Shown: positions 1-9,600 of the stretch, one piece after another
Layout of the letters: each line of letters opens with the position of its first letter
Numbering within the stretch: position 1 is the stretch's first letter
Origin: Euzebyella saccharophila
Lineage (GTDB): Bacteria; Bacteroidota; Bacteroidia; Flavobacteriales; Flavobacteriaceae
Reading direction: 5' to 3'
Assembly (NCBI RefSeq): GCF_014855495.1
Contig: NZ_JACYFJ010000001.1
Coordinates: forward strand, 1,426,001 to 1,490,000
Length of the DNA: 64,000 nt
Position numbers and translations under genes: made by a program
Notes under the pieces: generated by a model
Database searches by the model: none
What the model was told of the DNA's origin: nothing
The model's input: only the letters and a program-made list of their open reading frames with translations

Positions 1-325
1 AGGCAGGTGAGAACCATAATTTTAGCGGTATACTGGCCACTAATTTGTTGGCTTTTATCTCTTTTAAGACATTGAAAGGAGCCAATAAATGTTCAAAAAT
101 TTCAAAGGCCGTCACCACTTGGGCATTACTATTTTTAACAACTTTGAAATCAAGGTCTAAATCTTCACCTGAAGTGTTTTCTACTTGATACCCTTCTTGT
201 GCCATGATTTCCGAAAACGGATTGCTCACTCCTAAATCCAATATGGTTTCAGTGGTATCCACATGCTTTTTCAAAAAAGTGAGCGTATGTTTAAAGCGTT
301 TATTGGGATATGTGTTTTCGTACAT
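1..325 (-). CDS. Class I SAM-dependent methyltransferase-like protein, N-terminal part
   Basis: The gene runs off the left edge of the window, so only about 108 N-terminal residues are visible. The frame opens with ATG at 325 (M-Y-E-N-T-Y-P-N) and follows the gcvP stop codon by 33 bases on the same strand. It contains a glycine-rich loop-like stretch, ILDLGVSNPFSE, resembling motif I of Rossmann-fold methyltransferases, then an acidic strand end (SGEDLDLDF) and TAFEIFEHLLAP, which resembles the post-motif II region of Methyltransf_11/23 proteins. The substrate cannot be told. Position directly after gcvP suggests cotranscription, but no functional link is evident. The family call is from motifs only; the C-terminal half is missing. 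Confidence 0.6.
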   Translation of the reverse strand, partial: MYENTYPNKRFKHTLTFLKKHVDTTETILDLGVSNPFSEIMAQEGYQVENTSGEDLDLDFKVVKNSNAQVVTAFEIFEHLLAPFNVLKEIKANKLVASIPLKLWFSPA

Positions 326-358
326 GGATACTTTGGTAAAAATTAGCCTAGACTTATT

Positions 359-3217
359 TTACGATTCCATTTCTTCCGCGTAGGCCTCCATAGGTGCGCA
401 AGTACACATAAGATTTCTATCTCCATAGGCGTCGTCAACTCGTCTTACCGAAGGCCAAAATTTATTTTCCATTACATACGGTAATGGGAAGGCTGCCGTA
501 TTTCTGCTATAGGGAAATTGCCAATCATCACAAGTTGCCATTTCCAGCGTATGTGGCGCGTTCTTTAAGACGTTATTGGGTTCATTGGCATCTGCAGCGT
601 CAATTTCTTTTCGTATGGAAATCATGGCATCACAGAACCTATCAAGTTCCGCCAGACTCTCACTTTCGGTAGGTTCGATCATTAGTGTGCCCGCTACGGG
701 AAAGGATAGGGTTGGGGCGTGAAAGCCGTAGTCCATAAGCCTTTTGGCTATATCCGTAACTTCAATGCCGTTCTCTTTAAATGGCCTACAATCTATTATC
801 ATCTCATGGGCGGCACGTCCCCTTTCGCCAGTGTAAAGAACATCAAACTTTCCACTAAGTCTGTTTTTGATGTAATTGGCATTGAGTATGGCCATTTCGG
901 TAGATTTTTTCAATCCGGATTCCCCTAACATTTTAATATATCCGTAGGAAATCAAACACACCAAAGAACTGCCCCATGGCGCTGCTGAAATTGCCTTGAT
1001 ACCTTTTTCACCACCTGTTTTAATTATAGGGTTGCCCGGTAAAAAGGGAACCAATTGTTCTGCTACGCAAATAGGGCCCACTCCGGGTCCACCACCACCA
1101 TGGGGTATGGCAAACGTTTTATGAAGGTTGAGGTGACACACATCTGCACCAATCGTTGCGGGATTGGTAAGTCCAACCTGCGCATTCATGTTGGCTCCAT
1201 CCATATACACTTGCCCTCCATGGTCATGGATCAATTGGGTTATATGCTTTATGGACGACTCAAAAACTCCATGGGTGGAAGGATAGGTTACCATCAACGC
1301 CGCTAAGTTTTGAGCATGTTTTTCTACTTTTTCTTCCAGGTCCGCCACATCAATATTGCCCTTTTCATCCGTTTTGGTCACTACCACTTTCATACCTGCC
1401 ATTACTGCGGAAGCCGGATTGGTCCCGTGTGCAGAAGAAGGAATCAGGCAAATATTTCTATGGTCCTCCCCATTACTTTCGTGATAGGCCCTTATGGCCA
1501 TAAGCCCCGCGTACTCCCCTTGTGCACCTGAATTTGGCTGAAGTGACGTAGCCGCAAACCCTGTTATTTTGGTTAAGTCCTTTTCTAGTTCCTTTAAAAC
1601 TATTTGGTAACCCTTTGCTTGTTCTATGGGGACAAACGGGTGAATATTGGCCCATCTTGGCATACTCAGGGGAAGCATTTCAGAAGCGGCATTCAATTTC
1701 ATAGTGCAACTTCCCAAAGAAATCATGGAATGGTTGAGGGACAGATCCTTGCGTTCCAATTTTTTGATGTAACGCATTAATTCCGTCTCCGAGTGATAGG
1801 AATTAAAAACCGTATTGGTCAAAAAGCTGGACGTTCTTTGTAGGTTGGTTGGAATGGCGGTTTCCTCCAACAAATGTTCAACAGCGCTTTTTTCTTTGGA
1901 CAGTGCTTCACCAAATACTTCCAAAATCTGATTTATATCATTAATGGAAGTGGCTTCGTTGACCGATATGGACACGGTACCTTCATCAATATACCAAAAA
2001 TTCACCCCATTTTTTTCCGCTATTGGGCGCAAATTGGCGGTATCCGTTTTAATACAAATAGTGTCAAAATAAGCAGTATTCATTTGGTACAAGCCAAGTT
2101 TTTCCAATTCGTTGGCGAGGGTAACACCGGTTCTATGAACCTTGGTTGCAATATATTTTAGACCATCGGGTCCATGATACACTGCGTACATTCCCGCCAT
2201 AACGGCTAGTAGCACTTGTGCGGTACAAATGTTGGAAGTTGCCTTGTCCCTTTTTATATGTTGCTCACGTGTTTGTAAGGCCATCCTAAGGGCCGGTTTT
2301 CCATCAATATCCTTGGTTACGCCAATGATTCTACCGGGAATGTTTCTTTTGTACGCTTCTTTTGTGGCAAAGAATGCGGCGTGTGGCCCACCATATCCCA
2401 ATGGAATTCCAAATCTTTGTGTAGTTCCCACAACAACATCCACGCCTATTTCACCGGGAGGTGTTAAAAGAACCAAACTTAAGATATCTGCAGCAACCGC
2501 TACTTTAATTTCGTTTTCCTTGGCTTTGGAAACAAAGCCTGTAAGGTCTGTAACTTGACCATATTTGCCCGGGTATTGCAAAATTGCTCCATAGAATTCA
2601 GGGCTGTAATCAAAATCCTCGTGGTTGCCTACCACTAATTCAATACCCAGTGGAGTGGCTCTTGTTTCAAGCAGGTCAAGGGTTTGGGGTAAAATCTCGT
2701 GGGATACAAAGAATTTTACCGTATTATTTTTCTTTTGTTCCCTGCTTCTTACCTCAAAAAGCATGGTCATGGCTTCGGCTGCAGCGGTACTTTCATCAAG
2801 AAGGGAAGCATTGGCCAACTCCATTCCAGTAAGGTCGCTGATTACTGTTTGAAAATTTAAAAGGGCTTCCAATCTTCCTTGGGCAATCTCCGCTTGGTAA
2901 GGCGTATAGGCCGTATACCAACCCGGGTTTTCAAGTATATTTCTTTTAATGACCGAAGGAGTTAAGCTTTCATGGTAGCCCAATCCTATATAAGTTCTAA
3001 AAAGTTGATTTTTTTCGGACAGTTCTTGTATATGGGCCAGGAATTTATGTTCGCTCATGGCTTTATCCAATCCTAAAGGTTGTTTTAGGCGAATGTCATC
3101 AGGGATGGTTTCGTAAATCAATTGGTCTACATTTTCTGTCCCAATGGTTTTAAGCATGTGCTCAAGGTCCTTTTCCTTGATTCCTATGTGCCGTGACGCA
3201 AATACATCTGTCTTCAT
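359..3217 (-). CDS. gcvP: Glycine dehydrogenase (aminomethyl-transferring), glycine cleavage P protein
   Basis: This is the PLP-dependent P protein of the glycine cleavage system. It decarboxylates glycine and passes the aminomethyl group to the lipoyl arm of GcvH. At 952 residues it is the long, fused alpha-beta form rather than the split gcvPA/gcvPB form. The N-terminal half starts with the typical SRHIG and [11 protein letters not shown] blocks. The C-terminal half carries the PLP site [18 protein letters not shown], with the Schiff-base lysine near residue 700. The C terminus also matches the family ([13 protein letters not shown] and [15 protein letters not shown]). No gcvH or gcvT lies within the window, so the system is dispersed, as is common in Bacteroidota. 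A TAATTTTG -7 element lies upstream. Confidence 0.98.
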   Translation of the reverse strand: MKTDVFASRHIGIKEKDLEHMLKTIGTENVDQLIYETIPDDIRLKQPLGLDKAMSEHKFLAHIQELSEKNQLFRTYIGLGYHESLTPSVIKRNILENPGWYTAYTPYQAEIAQGRLEALLNFQTVISDLTGMELANASLLDESTAAAEAMTMLFEVRSREQKKNNTVKFFVSHEILPQTLDLLETRATPLGIELVVGNHEDFDYSPEFYGAILQYPGKYGQVTDLTGFVSKAKENEIKVAVAADILSLVLLTPPGEIGVDVVVGTTQRFGIPLGYGGPHAAFFATKEAYKRNIPGRIIGVTKDIDGKPALRMALQTREQHIKRDKATSNICTAQVLLAVMAGMYAVYHGPDGLKYIATKVHRTGVTLANELEKLGLYQMNTAYFDTICIKTDTANLRPIAEKNGVNFWYIDEGTVSISVNEATSINDINQILEVFGEALSKEKSAVEHLLEETAIPTNLQRTSSFLTNTVFNSYHSETELMRYIKKLERKDLSLNHSMISLGSCTMKLNAASEMLPLSMPRWANIHPFVPIEQAKGYQIVLKELEKDLTKITGFAATSLQPNSGAQGEYAGLMAIRAYHESNGEDHRNICLIPSSAHGTNPASAVMAGMKVVVTKTDEKGNIDVADLEEKVEKHAQNLAALMVTYPSTHGVFESSIKHITQLIHDHGGQVYMDGANMNAQVGLTNPATIGADVCHLNLHKTFAIPHGGGGPGVGPICVAEQLVPFLPGNPIIKTGGEKGIKAISAAPWGSSLVCLISYGYIKMLGESGLKKSTEMAILNANYIKNRLSGKFDVLYTGERGRAAHEMIIDCRPFKENGIEVTDIAKRLMDYGFHAPTLSFPVAGTLMIEPTESESLAELDRFCDAMISIRKEIDAADANEPNNVLKNAPHTLEMATCDDWQFPYSRNTAAFPLPYVMENKFWPSVRRVDDAYGDRNLMCTCAPMEAYAEEMES

Positions 3218-3240
3218 ATAGTTTCGATAAAAAAGATGTG

Positions 3241-3248
3241 CAAAATTA
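3241..3248 (-). promoter_or_regulatory. gcvP promoter, -7 element TAATTTTG
   Basis: On the minus strand the bases read TAATTTTG, a full match to the Bacteroidota -7 consensus TAnnTTTG. It ends 23 bases before the gcvP ATG, predicting a leader of about 20 nt. No clear TTG is seen at the -33 distance, so this rests on the -7 box and its position. Confidence 0.45.
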
Positions 3249-3333
3249 GCGATAAATTGCAGAAAAATGTGCCATTTGCCGATTCTCTAGAAGAAAGTTT
3301 TTAACTGAAAACAAGGGTTATAAACACTTTGGT

Positions 3334-3341
3334 TACATTTG
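3334..3341 (+). promoter_or_regulatory. Promoter -7 element TACATTTG of the UbiA-like gene
   Basis: TACATTTG matches TAnnTTTG and ends only 4 bases before the ATG at 3346. If transcription starts about 4-5 nt after the box, the mRNA is leaderless or almost so. No good -33 TTTG is visible. Confidence 0.4.
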
Positions 3342-3345
3342 CTTA

Positions 3346-4185
3346 ATGAGGTGGTTGCAAAGGATTTTTCACTTTTACTTGGACGCCAGCATACATGTCT
3401 CCTTTGCGGTGTTTGCCTTTGTACATATAACAGTTTTGAGACTGCAAATTCCCCTTAACGAACATTTGGCCTGGTTTATGTTTTTTGGAACCATATGCTG
3501 CTACAATTTTATGAAGTATGGTGTAGAGGCCAAAAAGTATATTGTGGTAGCCAATAGGTACCATAAGAATATTCAGTTTGTTAGTTTTTTGGCCTTTGCA
3601 TTTGCTGTGTATCACTTTTATTATCTGCCTCAAAGCGTTTGGTGGGCCACTGCTATTCTTCTACTACTTACTTTTTTGTATGCCTTGCCCATTTTGCCCC
3701 ATTCCAAACAACTACGAAGTTGGGGCGGCATGAAGATTTTTATTGTGGCCTTGGTATGGGCCGGAACAACGGTCTATCTTCCCGCACTGGTTGATGGACT
3801 TGTAAACTGGTGGGATGTGCATATTGAAGCCATCCGGCGTTTTTTGTTGGTTTTCATCCTTATAATTCCTTTTGAAATCAGGGATTTAGCGTATGACTCT
3901 CCAGAATTGAGAACCTTGCCTCAGAGATTTGGAGTGGCCAGAACCAAAGTGTTGGGAGCCTTGGCAAATATCCCTTTGTTTTTTTTGGTTCTCTTAAAGG
4001 ATTCAATAACGCTCAAAGAAGTAATAGTTTCGGGAATTCTATTTTTATTTCTGGGATCGCTAATGTTTATAACCAAAAGACATCAAAACAAGTATTTTTC
4101 ATCCTTTTGGGTAGAATCCGTACCAATAGGTCTGTGGCTTCTTTATCTTTTATTGGAGGTTTTATTCTATTCTGCTCCCGCTTGA
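3346..4185 (+). CDS. UbiA-like integral membrane protein with a degenerate first Asp motif
   Basis: A 279-residue polytopic membrane protein with about eight hydrophobic segments. Near residue 180 it has EIRDLAYDSPELRTLPQRFG, which matches the second Asp-rich motif of the UbiA prenyltransferase superfamily (FRDxxxD...KTLP) and would bind Mg-diphosphate. The first motif, NDxxDxxxD in active UbiA enzymes, is replaced at the equivalent place by YNFMKYGVEAKKY, which lacks the aspartates. Catalysis as a normal prenyltransferase is therefore doubtful. The gene is divergent from gcvP and its 3' end overlaps the convergent anti-sigma candidate by 19 bp. The superfamily call is fairly safe; the function is unknown. 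Confidence 0.6.
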   Translation: MRWLQRIFHFYLDASIHVSFAVFAFVHITVLRLQIPLNEHLAWFMFFGTICCYNFMKYGVEAKKYIVVANRYHKNIQFVSFLAFAFAVYHFYYLPQSVWWATAILLLLTFLYALPILPHSKQLRSWGGMKIFIVALVWAGTTVYLPALVDGLVNWWDVHIEAIRRFLLVFILIIPFEIRDLAYDSPELRTLPQRFGVARTKVLGALANIPLFFLVLLKDSITLKEVIVSGILFLFLGSLMFITKRHQNKYFSSFWVESVPIGLWLLYLLLEVLFYSAPA

Positions 4186-4397
4186 AGTTTTTCTTTCATT
4201 TTTCTTTTATCCCCTTCTGACAGACTATTTAGACCGGCTTTATCGCAAAGGTAGGTGAGCTCTTTGTTCTTTTTACTGAATTTAGAACAGGTCTTACAGA
4301 CAACCAAATGAAATCGCAATTGCAACTTTTCAATGAAAGTAGCCTCATTATACTGGCTCTTATTACAAATTAGGGCGGCTTTTTTGCAGGAAATCAT
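4167..4397 (-). CDS. Small zinc-finger anti-sigma factor candidate
   Basis: A 76-residue soluble protein starting ATG at 4397, 59 bases downstream of an ECF sigma factor gene on the same strand. It contains His30-x3-Cys34-x2-Cys37 (HLVVCKTC) with Cys4 and Cys11 upstream. This is the spacing of zinc-binding anti-sigma (ZAS) domains, which hold group IV sigma factors. No transmembrane segment follows, so it would be a cytosolic regulator, shorter than typical membrane-anchored anti-sigma factors. The C terminus is highly charged. The role is inferred from the HxxxCxxC motif and gene order; the partner would be the 4457-5062 product. Confidence 0.6.
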   Translation of the reverse strand: MISCKKAALICNKSQYNEATFIEKLQLRFHLVVCKTCSKFSKKNKELTYLCDKAGLNSLSEGDKRKMKEKLQAGAE

Positions 4398-4456
4398 TGC
4401 GCTACTATTCTATTTTATCTATTGAACGGGGCCCTTTTTAAGGATGTTCCGTTTAC

Positions 4457-5062
4457 TTAATACCATGTTTCATTAAGGCAGCCCATTAAAGCGGTTCTAG
4501 CTCTATGAATCATAACCCAAAGGTTAGACGGATTAATATCCAATTCTTTACAAATATCTTCCGTGCTAATGCCTTGTATGGTTTTCATGGAGAAAACTTG
4601 GGCTTGCTTTTGCGGTAATTTTCCAATACACGATTGTATGGCCAGCCCCAGTTCCTCATTTTCAAGATTGCTGTGCTCATAATTGCTGAAAGGGTCTGCA
4701 ATTTGCTCTTCAAGCCAATCTCCTTCCGCGTCTGTTTGGGCGCTATAATTTATTTTTACCTCTGCCTTTCCTTTTTTGGAATTGGTCTTACGGTAATGAT
4801 CTATGACCTTTCTTTTTAAAATAGCAATGAGCCAGGTTCTTTCGGCCGCATCGCCTTTATAATTTTTTGCAGACTTTAAACCGGCCAAAAAAGTTTCCTG
4901 TACCAAATCCTTTGCTATTTCCGCATCATTAATACGGGCAATGGCATAGTTGAAAAGGTAGTCTGCATATGCATCTACCCAAGTGTTGGGCTGTAATTGG
5001 TTTTTTGCCATACTTGTTCGGTCACTGGTAAAATTACGGGAATTTGATGTAACTACCCTCAT
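4457..5062 (-). CDS. ECF-type RNA polymerase sigma-70 factor
   Basis: A 201-residue group IV sigma factor. Region 2 is clear (WVDAYADYLFNYAIARI, then DLVQETFLAGLK and RTWLIAILKRKVIDHYRK, covering regions 2.1-2.4). Region 4 with its helix-turn-helix is at the C terminus (LPQKQAQVFSMKTIQGIS...DICKELDINPSNLWVMIHRARTALMGCL). The frame is open upstream to 5101, but the ATG at 5062 has an AAAGGA-type ribosome site 8 bases ahead and leaves room for the divergent rhodanese promoter. A further ATG at 5011, right at the conserved domain, is also possible. It is followed by the zinc-finger anti-sigma candidate, a usual pair. Target genes cannot be read from the window. Confidence 0.88.
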   Translation of the reverse strand: MRVVTSNSRNFTSDRTSMAKNQLQPNTWVDAYADYLFNYAIARINDAEIAKDLVQETFLAGLKSAKNYKGDAAERTWLIAILKRKVIDHYRKTNSKKGKAEVKINYSAQTDAEGDWLEEQIADPFSNYEHSNLENEELGLAIQSCIGKLPQKQAQVFSMKTIQGISTEDICKELDINPSNLWVMIHRARTALMGCLNETWY

Positions 5063-5086
5063 TTTAGATTCCTTTTGCTTTTCGTA

Positions 5087-5115
5087 TTTGATTGCCGCCA
5101 TATTTTTTATTTTTG
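5087..5115 (+). promoter_or_regulatory. Promoter of the rhodanese lipoprotein gene (TTTG / TATTTTTG)
   Basis: TTTG at 5087-5090 is followed after 17 bases by TATTTTTG at 5108-5115, which fits the flavobacterial consensus TTG-N17-23-TAnnTTTG. Transcription would start near 5119-5122, 12-15 nt ahead of the ATG at 5134. This also argues against the longer frame starting at 5092. Confidence 0.6.
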
Positions 5116-5133
5116 ATTAAACCTTCAATAGAA

Positions 5134-5493
5134 ATGAAAAAAGTACTAACGCTTCTTTTTCTGGCCACCCTTTTTTGGGGCTGTGCTCAAAGTAAATCAA
5201 AACCTATCACAGAACTTTCACAGAAAGATATAGAATCGTCTATATTGTTGGATGTAAGAACCCCTCAGGAATTTGGGGAAGGACATTTGGAAGGTGCCGT
5301 AAACATGGATTGGTTTGATGAAAGCTTTCAAAAACAGGCGGAAACGTTGGATAAATCAAAACCTATATTGATTTATTGTAAGATGGGCGGACGCAGCGCC
5401 AAAGCCACCCAAAAATTGCAATCCATGGGGTTTGATAATGTAGTCAATCTTTCCGGGGGGTATGATGCCTACGTATCGCAAAAGAATAATTAA
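5134..5493 (+). CDS. Rhodanese-like domain lipoprotein
   Basis: A 119-residue single-domain rhodanese exported as a lipoprotein. The signal peptide MKKVLTLLFLATLFWGC ends in a lipobox-like FWGC, so Cys17 would be lipidated. The rhodanese fold shows LLDVRTPQEFGEGHLEGAVN and the active-site loop YCKMGGRS, with the catalytic cysteine near residue 82 and the usual CxxGxR pattern. It should carry a persulfide and transfer sulfur or handle thiols in the periplasm; the natural substrate is unknown. The start at 5134 is preferred over 5092 because it begins the signal peptide and lies downstream of a good promoter. Its last 4 bases overlap the convergent nucleotidase gene. Confidence 0.9.
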   Translation: MKKVLTLLFLATLFWGCAQSKSKPITELSQKDIESSILLDVRTPQEFGEGHLEGAVNMDWFDESFQKQAETLDKSKPILIYCKMGGRSAKATQKLQSMGFDNVVNLSGGYDAYVSQKNN

Positions 5494-6011
5494 AGCAATT
5501 TGGTAGCAACTTCTTCCCAATTGTCCACTCTTTCAAAACCGTTGATATGTACGTTGTGAGGAGAGGTGAAAAGAAGACTCCTGCCGTCAAAATTTTCAAG
5601 GTTATAGCTTCGGTCGTCTATGAGCACATCTCCTTTTAAAATGTGCTTGTTTCCTAGTAAAATACGGTTCTGCCATGGAATAAAGGGGAAATGTTCATCT
5701 AACCAGTCTGATTTTTCCTCTAATGAATTTGGAAATTGCATAGCGGCAGAGGCAATGTACACATCATGCATTGAACTTAATTCCTTTAAGACCACCTTGC
5801 TGTTTTCTATGGGTTTCAAGTCCCTAAAAAAGCCTCTATTCCTTGCATGGTTTCGTACACTCAATTGTCTGTCTTCCGGAACGGTATGCCAAACTTCCTT
5901 ACCCAAACAGTGTTCAAGGGTGAGACATTCTTCAAATTCCTGGTTGTAAATTTCTATATGGGCACCATAGGTATCTGCCATAACCTCGTCCATGTCAACA
6001 AAAATTGTCAT
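5490..6011 (-). CDS. 5'(3')-deoxyribonucleotidase-like HAD phosphatase
   Basis: A 173-residue HAD-superfamily protein of the NT5C type. Motif I is FVDMDEVMAD, with nucleophile Asp6 and acid/base Asp8. IASAAMQFPNS fits the motif II region. The C-terminal DVLIDDRSYNLENF is the typical acidic metal-binding motif of the family. It probably dephosphorylates (deoxy)nucleoside monophosphates in the cytosol. The length matches bacterial members. It converges on the rhodanese gene with a 4-bp overlap, and a strong bidirectional hairpin terminator lies upstream of its start. Confidence 0.88.
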   Translation of the reverse strand: MTIFVDMDEVMADTYGAHIEIYNQEFEECLTLEHCLGKEVWHTVPEDRQLSVRNHARNRGFFRDLKPIENSKVVLKELSSMHDVYIASAAMQFPNSLEEKSDWLDEHFPFIPWQNRILLGNKHILKGDVLIDDRSYNLENFDGRSLLFTSPHNVHINGFERVDNWEEVATKLL

Positions 6012-6116
6012 TCTAATTTTTTTTCAAATTTCAGAAAATAGGGGTAAAGAGAAAATAGGGAGGATGTTTCTTGCCAATATCTTAACAATTACAGCCTCTA
6101 GTAAGTTGTGAAAATA

Positions 6117-6146
6117 AAAAAGAGGGTATCCCCACACCCTCTTTTT
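6117..6146. terminator. Bidirectional rho-independent terminator
   Basis: An 11-bp perfect stem (AAAAAGAGGGT with ACCCTCTTTTT) encloses an 8-base loop, with A-rich and T-rich outer flanks so that it can work on both strands. It lies downstream of the response regulator gene on the minus strand and probably ends the kinase-regulator transcript. Confidence 0.85.
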
Positions 6147-6266
6147 CTTAAAAAATGTTATTGTTAACTAACCTTTTTTAACCTACTTATGAGTTGTAAA
6201 AGTATAGCAGGGCCAGTTGAAGTGTGTCCGTTATCCTAACTTAAATTGACTCAAAAAGAAATTGGG

Positions 6267-6683
6267 CTATATTTTGCCGTTTTCCTTCAATCTCTCAATG
6301 ATAGTCCTTAGTTGGGTTTCCCTAATGGGTTTAACAATGTAGTCTGAAATTTCGCTGATTTTTCTAGACCGCTCTACGTCCTTCGGATCCATAGAAGAAG
6401 AAACCATATAGATGGTAATCCGTTTGCCCACTTTGGGCTTTATTTTCACATATTCTTCCATAAATTCAAAACCGTCCATGATAGGCATATTGATATCTAG
6501 GAAGATAACATCGGGGAGCTCCTCGGTATTATTAATATTATCTAGAAAAAAATCCATGGCTTCTGCACCATCTAGAAAAACTTGAATTCTATTAACTGAG
6601 TTAATTGAGTCTAACGCGGCAGACATGGTGTATTGGTAGATGTCGTCATCATCTATAATACAAACATTTACATTTTCATTCAT
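6267..6683 (-). CDS. Single-domain response regulator (CheY-like receiver)
   Basis: A 138-residue stand-alone receiver domain. The acidic pocket is IIDDDD (residues 9-14). The phospho-acceptor is Asp63 in FLDINMPIMDG, followed by the switch serines in MVSSSM and conserved Lys118 in YIVKPI. No DNA-binding output domain is attached, so it should act by protein contact or in a phosphorelay. It starts 7 bases after the end of the large PAS histidine kinase on the same strand and is almost certainly its partner. A terminator follows it. Confidence 0.93.
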   Translation of the reverse strand: MNENVNVCIIDDDDIYQYTMSAALDSINSVNRIQVFLDGAEAMDFFLDNINNTEELPDVIFLDINMPIMDGFEFMEEYVKIKPKVGKRITIYMVSSSMDPKDVERSRKISEISDYIVKPIRETQLRTIIERLKENGKI

Positions 6684-6690
6684 TAAGCAA

Positions 6691-9600
6691 TCAGTCTAAA
6701 TTTATAATAAAAGTGGTTCCTTTACCCACCGTACTTTCCACTTTTATAGAACCTCCCATGGCCTCAATTTGGGCTTTGGTCAAGAAAAGACCTACTCCCT
6801 TGGCTTCCGGATGTCTATGAAATACTTTGTTAAGACCAAATAATTTGGCGCCATGCTTTTTTAAATCTATCCCTAATCCGTTGTCTTTAAATGAAATAAG
6901 GGTTTTGTCTCCTTCTTTCCAGCTCTTGACCTCAAGGGTTGATGGCCTGTCTGGAGACCGGTATTTAATAGCATTACTTACTAAGTTAAGAAAAATACTG
7001 TCCAAATATACTTGATTATAAGTAATATTGGAAGCGTGAGAAAAATCTGAAGTGATTTTTATTTCACTGTCAGATATTTGAGCTGTTAATAACTCTTCGG
7101 TTTTTTGTAATGCATCGTTAAAATAAAGTTTGGTTTTATTGTCCTTGGTTTCACTTTTGATTCGTAGGGTTTCAATGAGGGTTTCCAAAGTATCCGATAG
7201 GTGGTGGATTACCTTTTCAAACTTTCTAAAGAGTACTTCACGCTTTAGCGGGTCTTCCTCCGCCAAGTATAAATCCAATAAAGAATTTAAATTACTGACC
7301 GGAGCCCTTAAATTATGTGAGGTTATGTGGTTAAAATCACTTAACTGTTTATTTTGTATGTTCAGCTTTTTGGAGGTTTCTTTAAGTCTTTTGTTGGCTT
7401 CTATAATTTTTTGTTCTGCATTACGGCGTGCGGTAATATCCCGTACCGCTATGGAAATAAGTAGGCCGTCTGCCGTTTCCACCGGACCAAAGCTCACTTG
7501 AACGGGAATTCTTTCTCCCCTTTTATTGAAAATAAAAAGTTCTTGGTTTTGAATTACGTACATTTCTGACGGATTCTCTAAAAACTGCGTGGCGTATAAA
7601 ATGTGCAGATTCTTAAACTTATTGGGATATAAAGAAGTTATAGGCTTGCCTATAAGCTCATCAGGTTCGTATCTCAACAATAATCTGGCCTGTTTATTTG
7701 TAAACTGAATATTACCTTGCCTATCCGTTATAATCATCGCATCCGGGGCAGATTCCAATAGGCCGCGGAATTTGATTTCTGCCATACGCCGTTCTGTAAT
7801 ATCCTGTGCAGTACCGATCATTTCAACCACCCCGTTCTTATCCGTAATAAACTCACCAACTACTTCCAATGTGCGCACGGTCCCATTTTTTCTGATGATG
7901 CGATGGGTGAATTGCTCAAATTTCCGTTTTTGAAGAAAATCATAAAAGGACAACGTAACCAGTTCACGATCCTCTGGATGGAGGCACTCCATATACCGCT
8001 CATAATCCATAGAAGTGTCTGGTTCCAAGTCCAGAATACGGTATAGATTATCCGAAATTTCGAACTTTTCGTGTAGCATATTCCATTTGAAATGGCCTAT
8101 TCCACTTAGTTCTTCCGATATTTTTAATAGTTGGTTCTGTTGTTTTAGTTCTTGTTCATAGTTGATTCTTTCCGTAATGTCATTTGAAGAACCAATAAGC
8201 TCTATGACATTACCAGCGGTGTTTAGAATGACCTCGCCGGTAAGTTCTAAGGTTCTCTCGCTGCCATCCAATCTAATAATTCTATGTGTGAACTTCTCAA
8301 AAGTTTTTTCCCTTACAATCTGCTGACTTTTGGCCACTACCATGTCCATATCTTTTGGGTGAACCCTAAGCAAATATTTATTGAAGTTTAAAAGGGTACC
8401 CGGTTTAAAATCAAGAATTTTTAATAAGTTTTCCGATTTTTCGATGACGTCATTGATAACGTCCCATTTCCAATAACCAATTCCTGAAAGCTCTTCTGCA
8501 AAGGACATCATACGGTTTTTTTCAACCAATTCTTGTTCTCGTGCCACTTGATCTGAAATATCTTGGCAGGTACCCATCAATTCTGTCACTTCTCCTGATT
8601 GATTAAGGATAACTTTACCCACTCCTTTAATGGTTTTAGTACCACCTTGAGGTAGCGAAATGCGATAAACATTTCCCTCAATTTTCTTAGTTGCAATAGT
8701 AGTTTCCAAATTTCTTTGGACCATTTCCCTATCTTCTTCTACAATACAATCAAAATATTTTTCAAGGGTTATGACGGTGTCTTTTGGTAAACCATGTATG
8801 TGATAAAGATTGTCTGACCAATAGGCGGTATCTGAGTCCAAATTCCATCTCCAATGACCTATTTTGGCCATTTTTTCTGCGGCCACCAGTTGGTCATTTT
8901 TGTGTTCTAATTCAAGTTCCTTGGTTATTTGTTCAGATATATCTTGGATAGTACCAACTAACTTAACAGGTTCACCAGATTCATTAAGAACCACATCGCC
9001 AATGGTCCTCATGGTTTTAATGTTTCCATTGGGCAGTACTATGCGATAGATTACGGGTGAAAAGATTTTACTTTCTAACGCCCCCTCAATAGTATCCCGT
9101 ACCTTATTTCTGTCATTCTCATGAACAAAGGTCAAGTATTTTTCAACTGAAATCTCGGAATTGACCTCTACTCCATGTATCTCATAAAGATTATTTGACC
9201 AATAGGAATTGTCTTCCCCAATGGTCCATTGCCAATGGCCAATTTTGGCCATTTTCTCGGCATTGTTCAATTGCTTGTTCTTCAAAACAAGCTCTTCTTG
9301 GGTCCTTAATCGGTCTGTAACATCCTGTCCGGTTCCAATGACCTCTGTAATATTTCCTTTTGAGTCGAAAATAAGTTCCCCATTGATTTCAATGGTTGAA
9401 ATAAAACCGTTTTCGTTAATGATTCTGTGGGTCCACCTTTTAAACGATTTTTGTTCCAAACAATGCGCCATCATATCGTATAATTTGGATACGTCCTCCG
9501 GGTGTATGTGGTTGGCCATGAACTCAATATCAACCGGTATTCCAATTTCTACATTATAAAGACGATAGATGTTGTCTGACCATTCAAGTTCATTGGTTGA

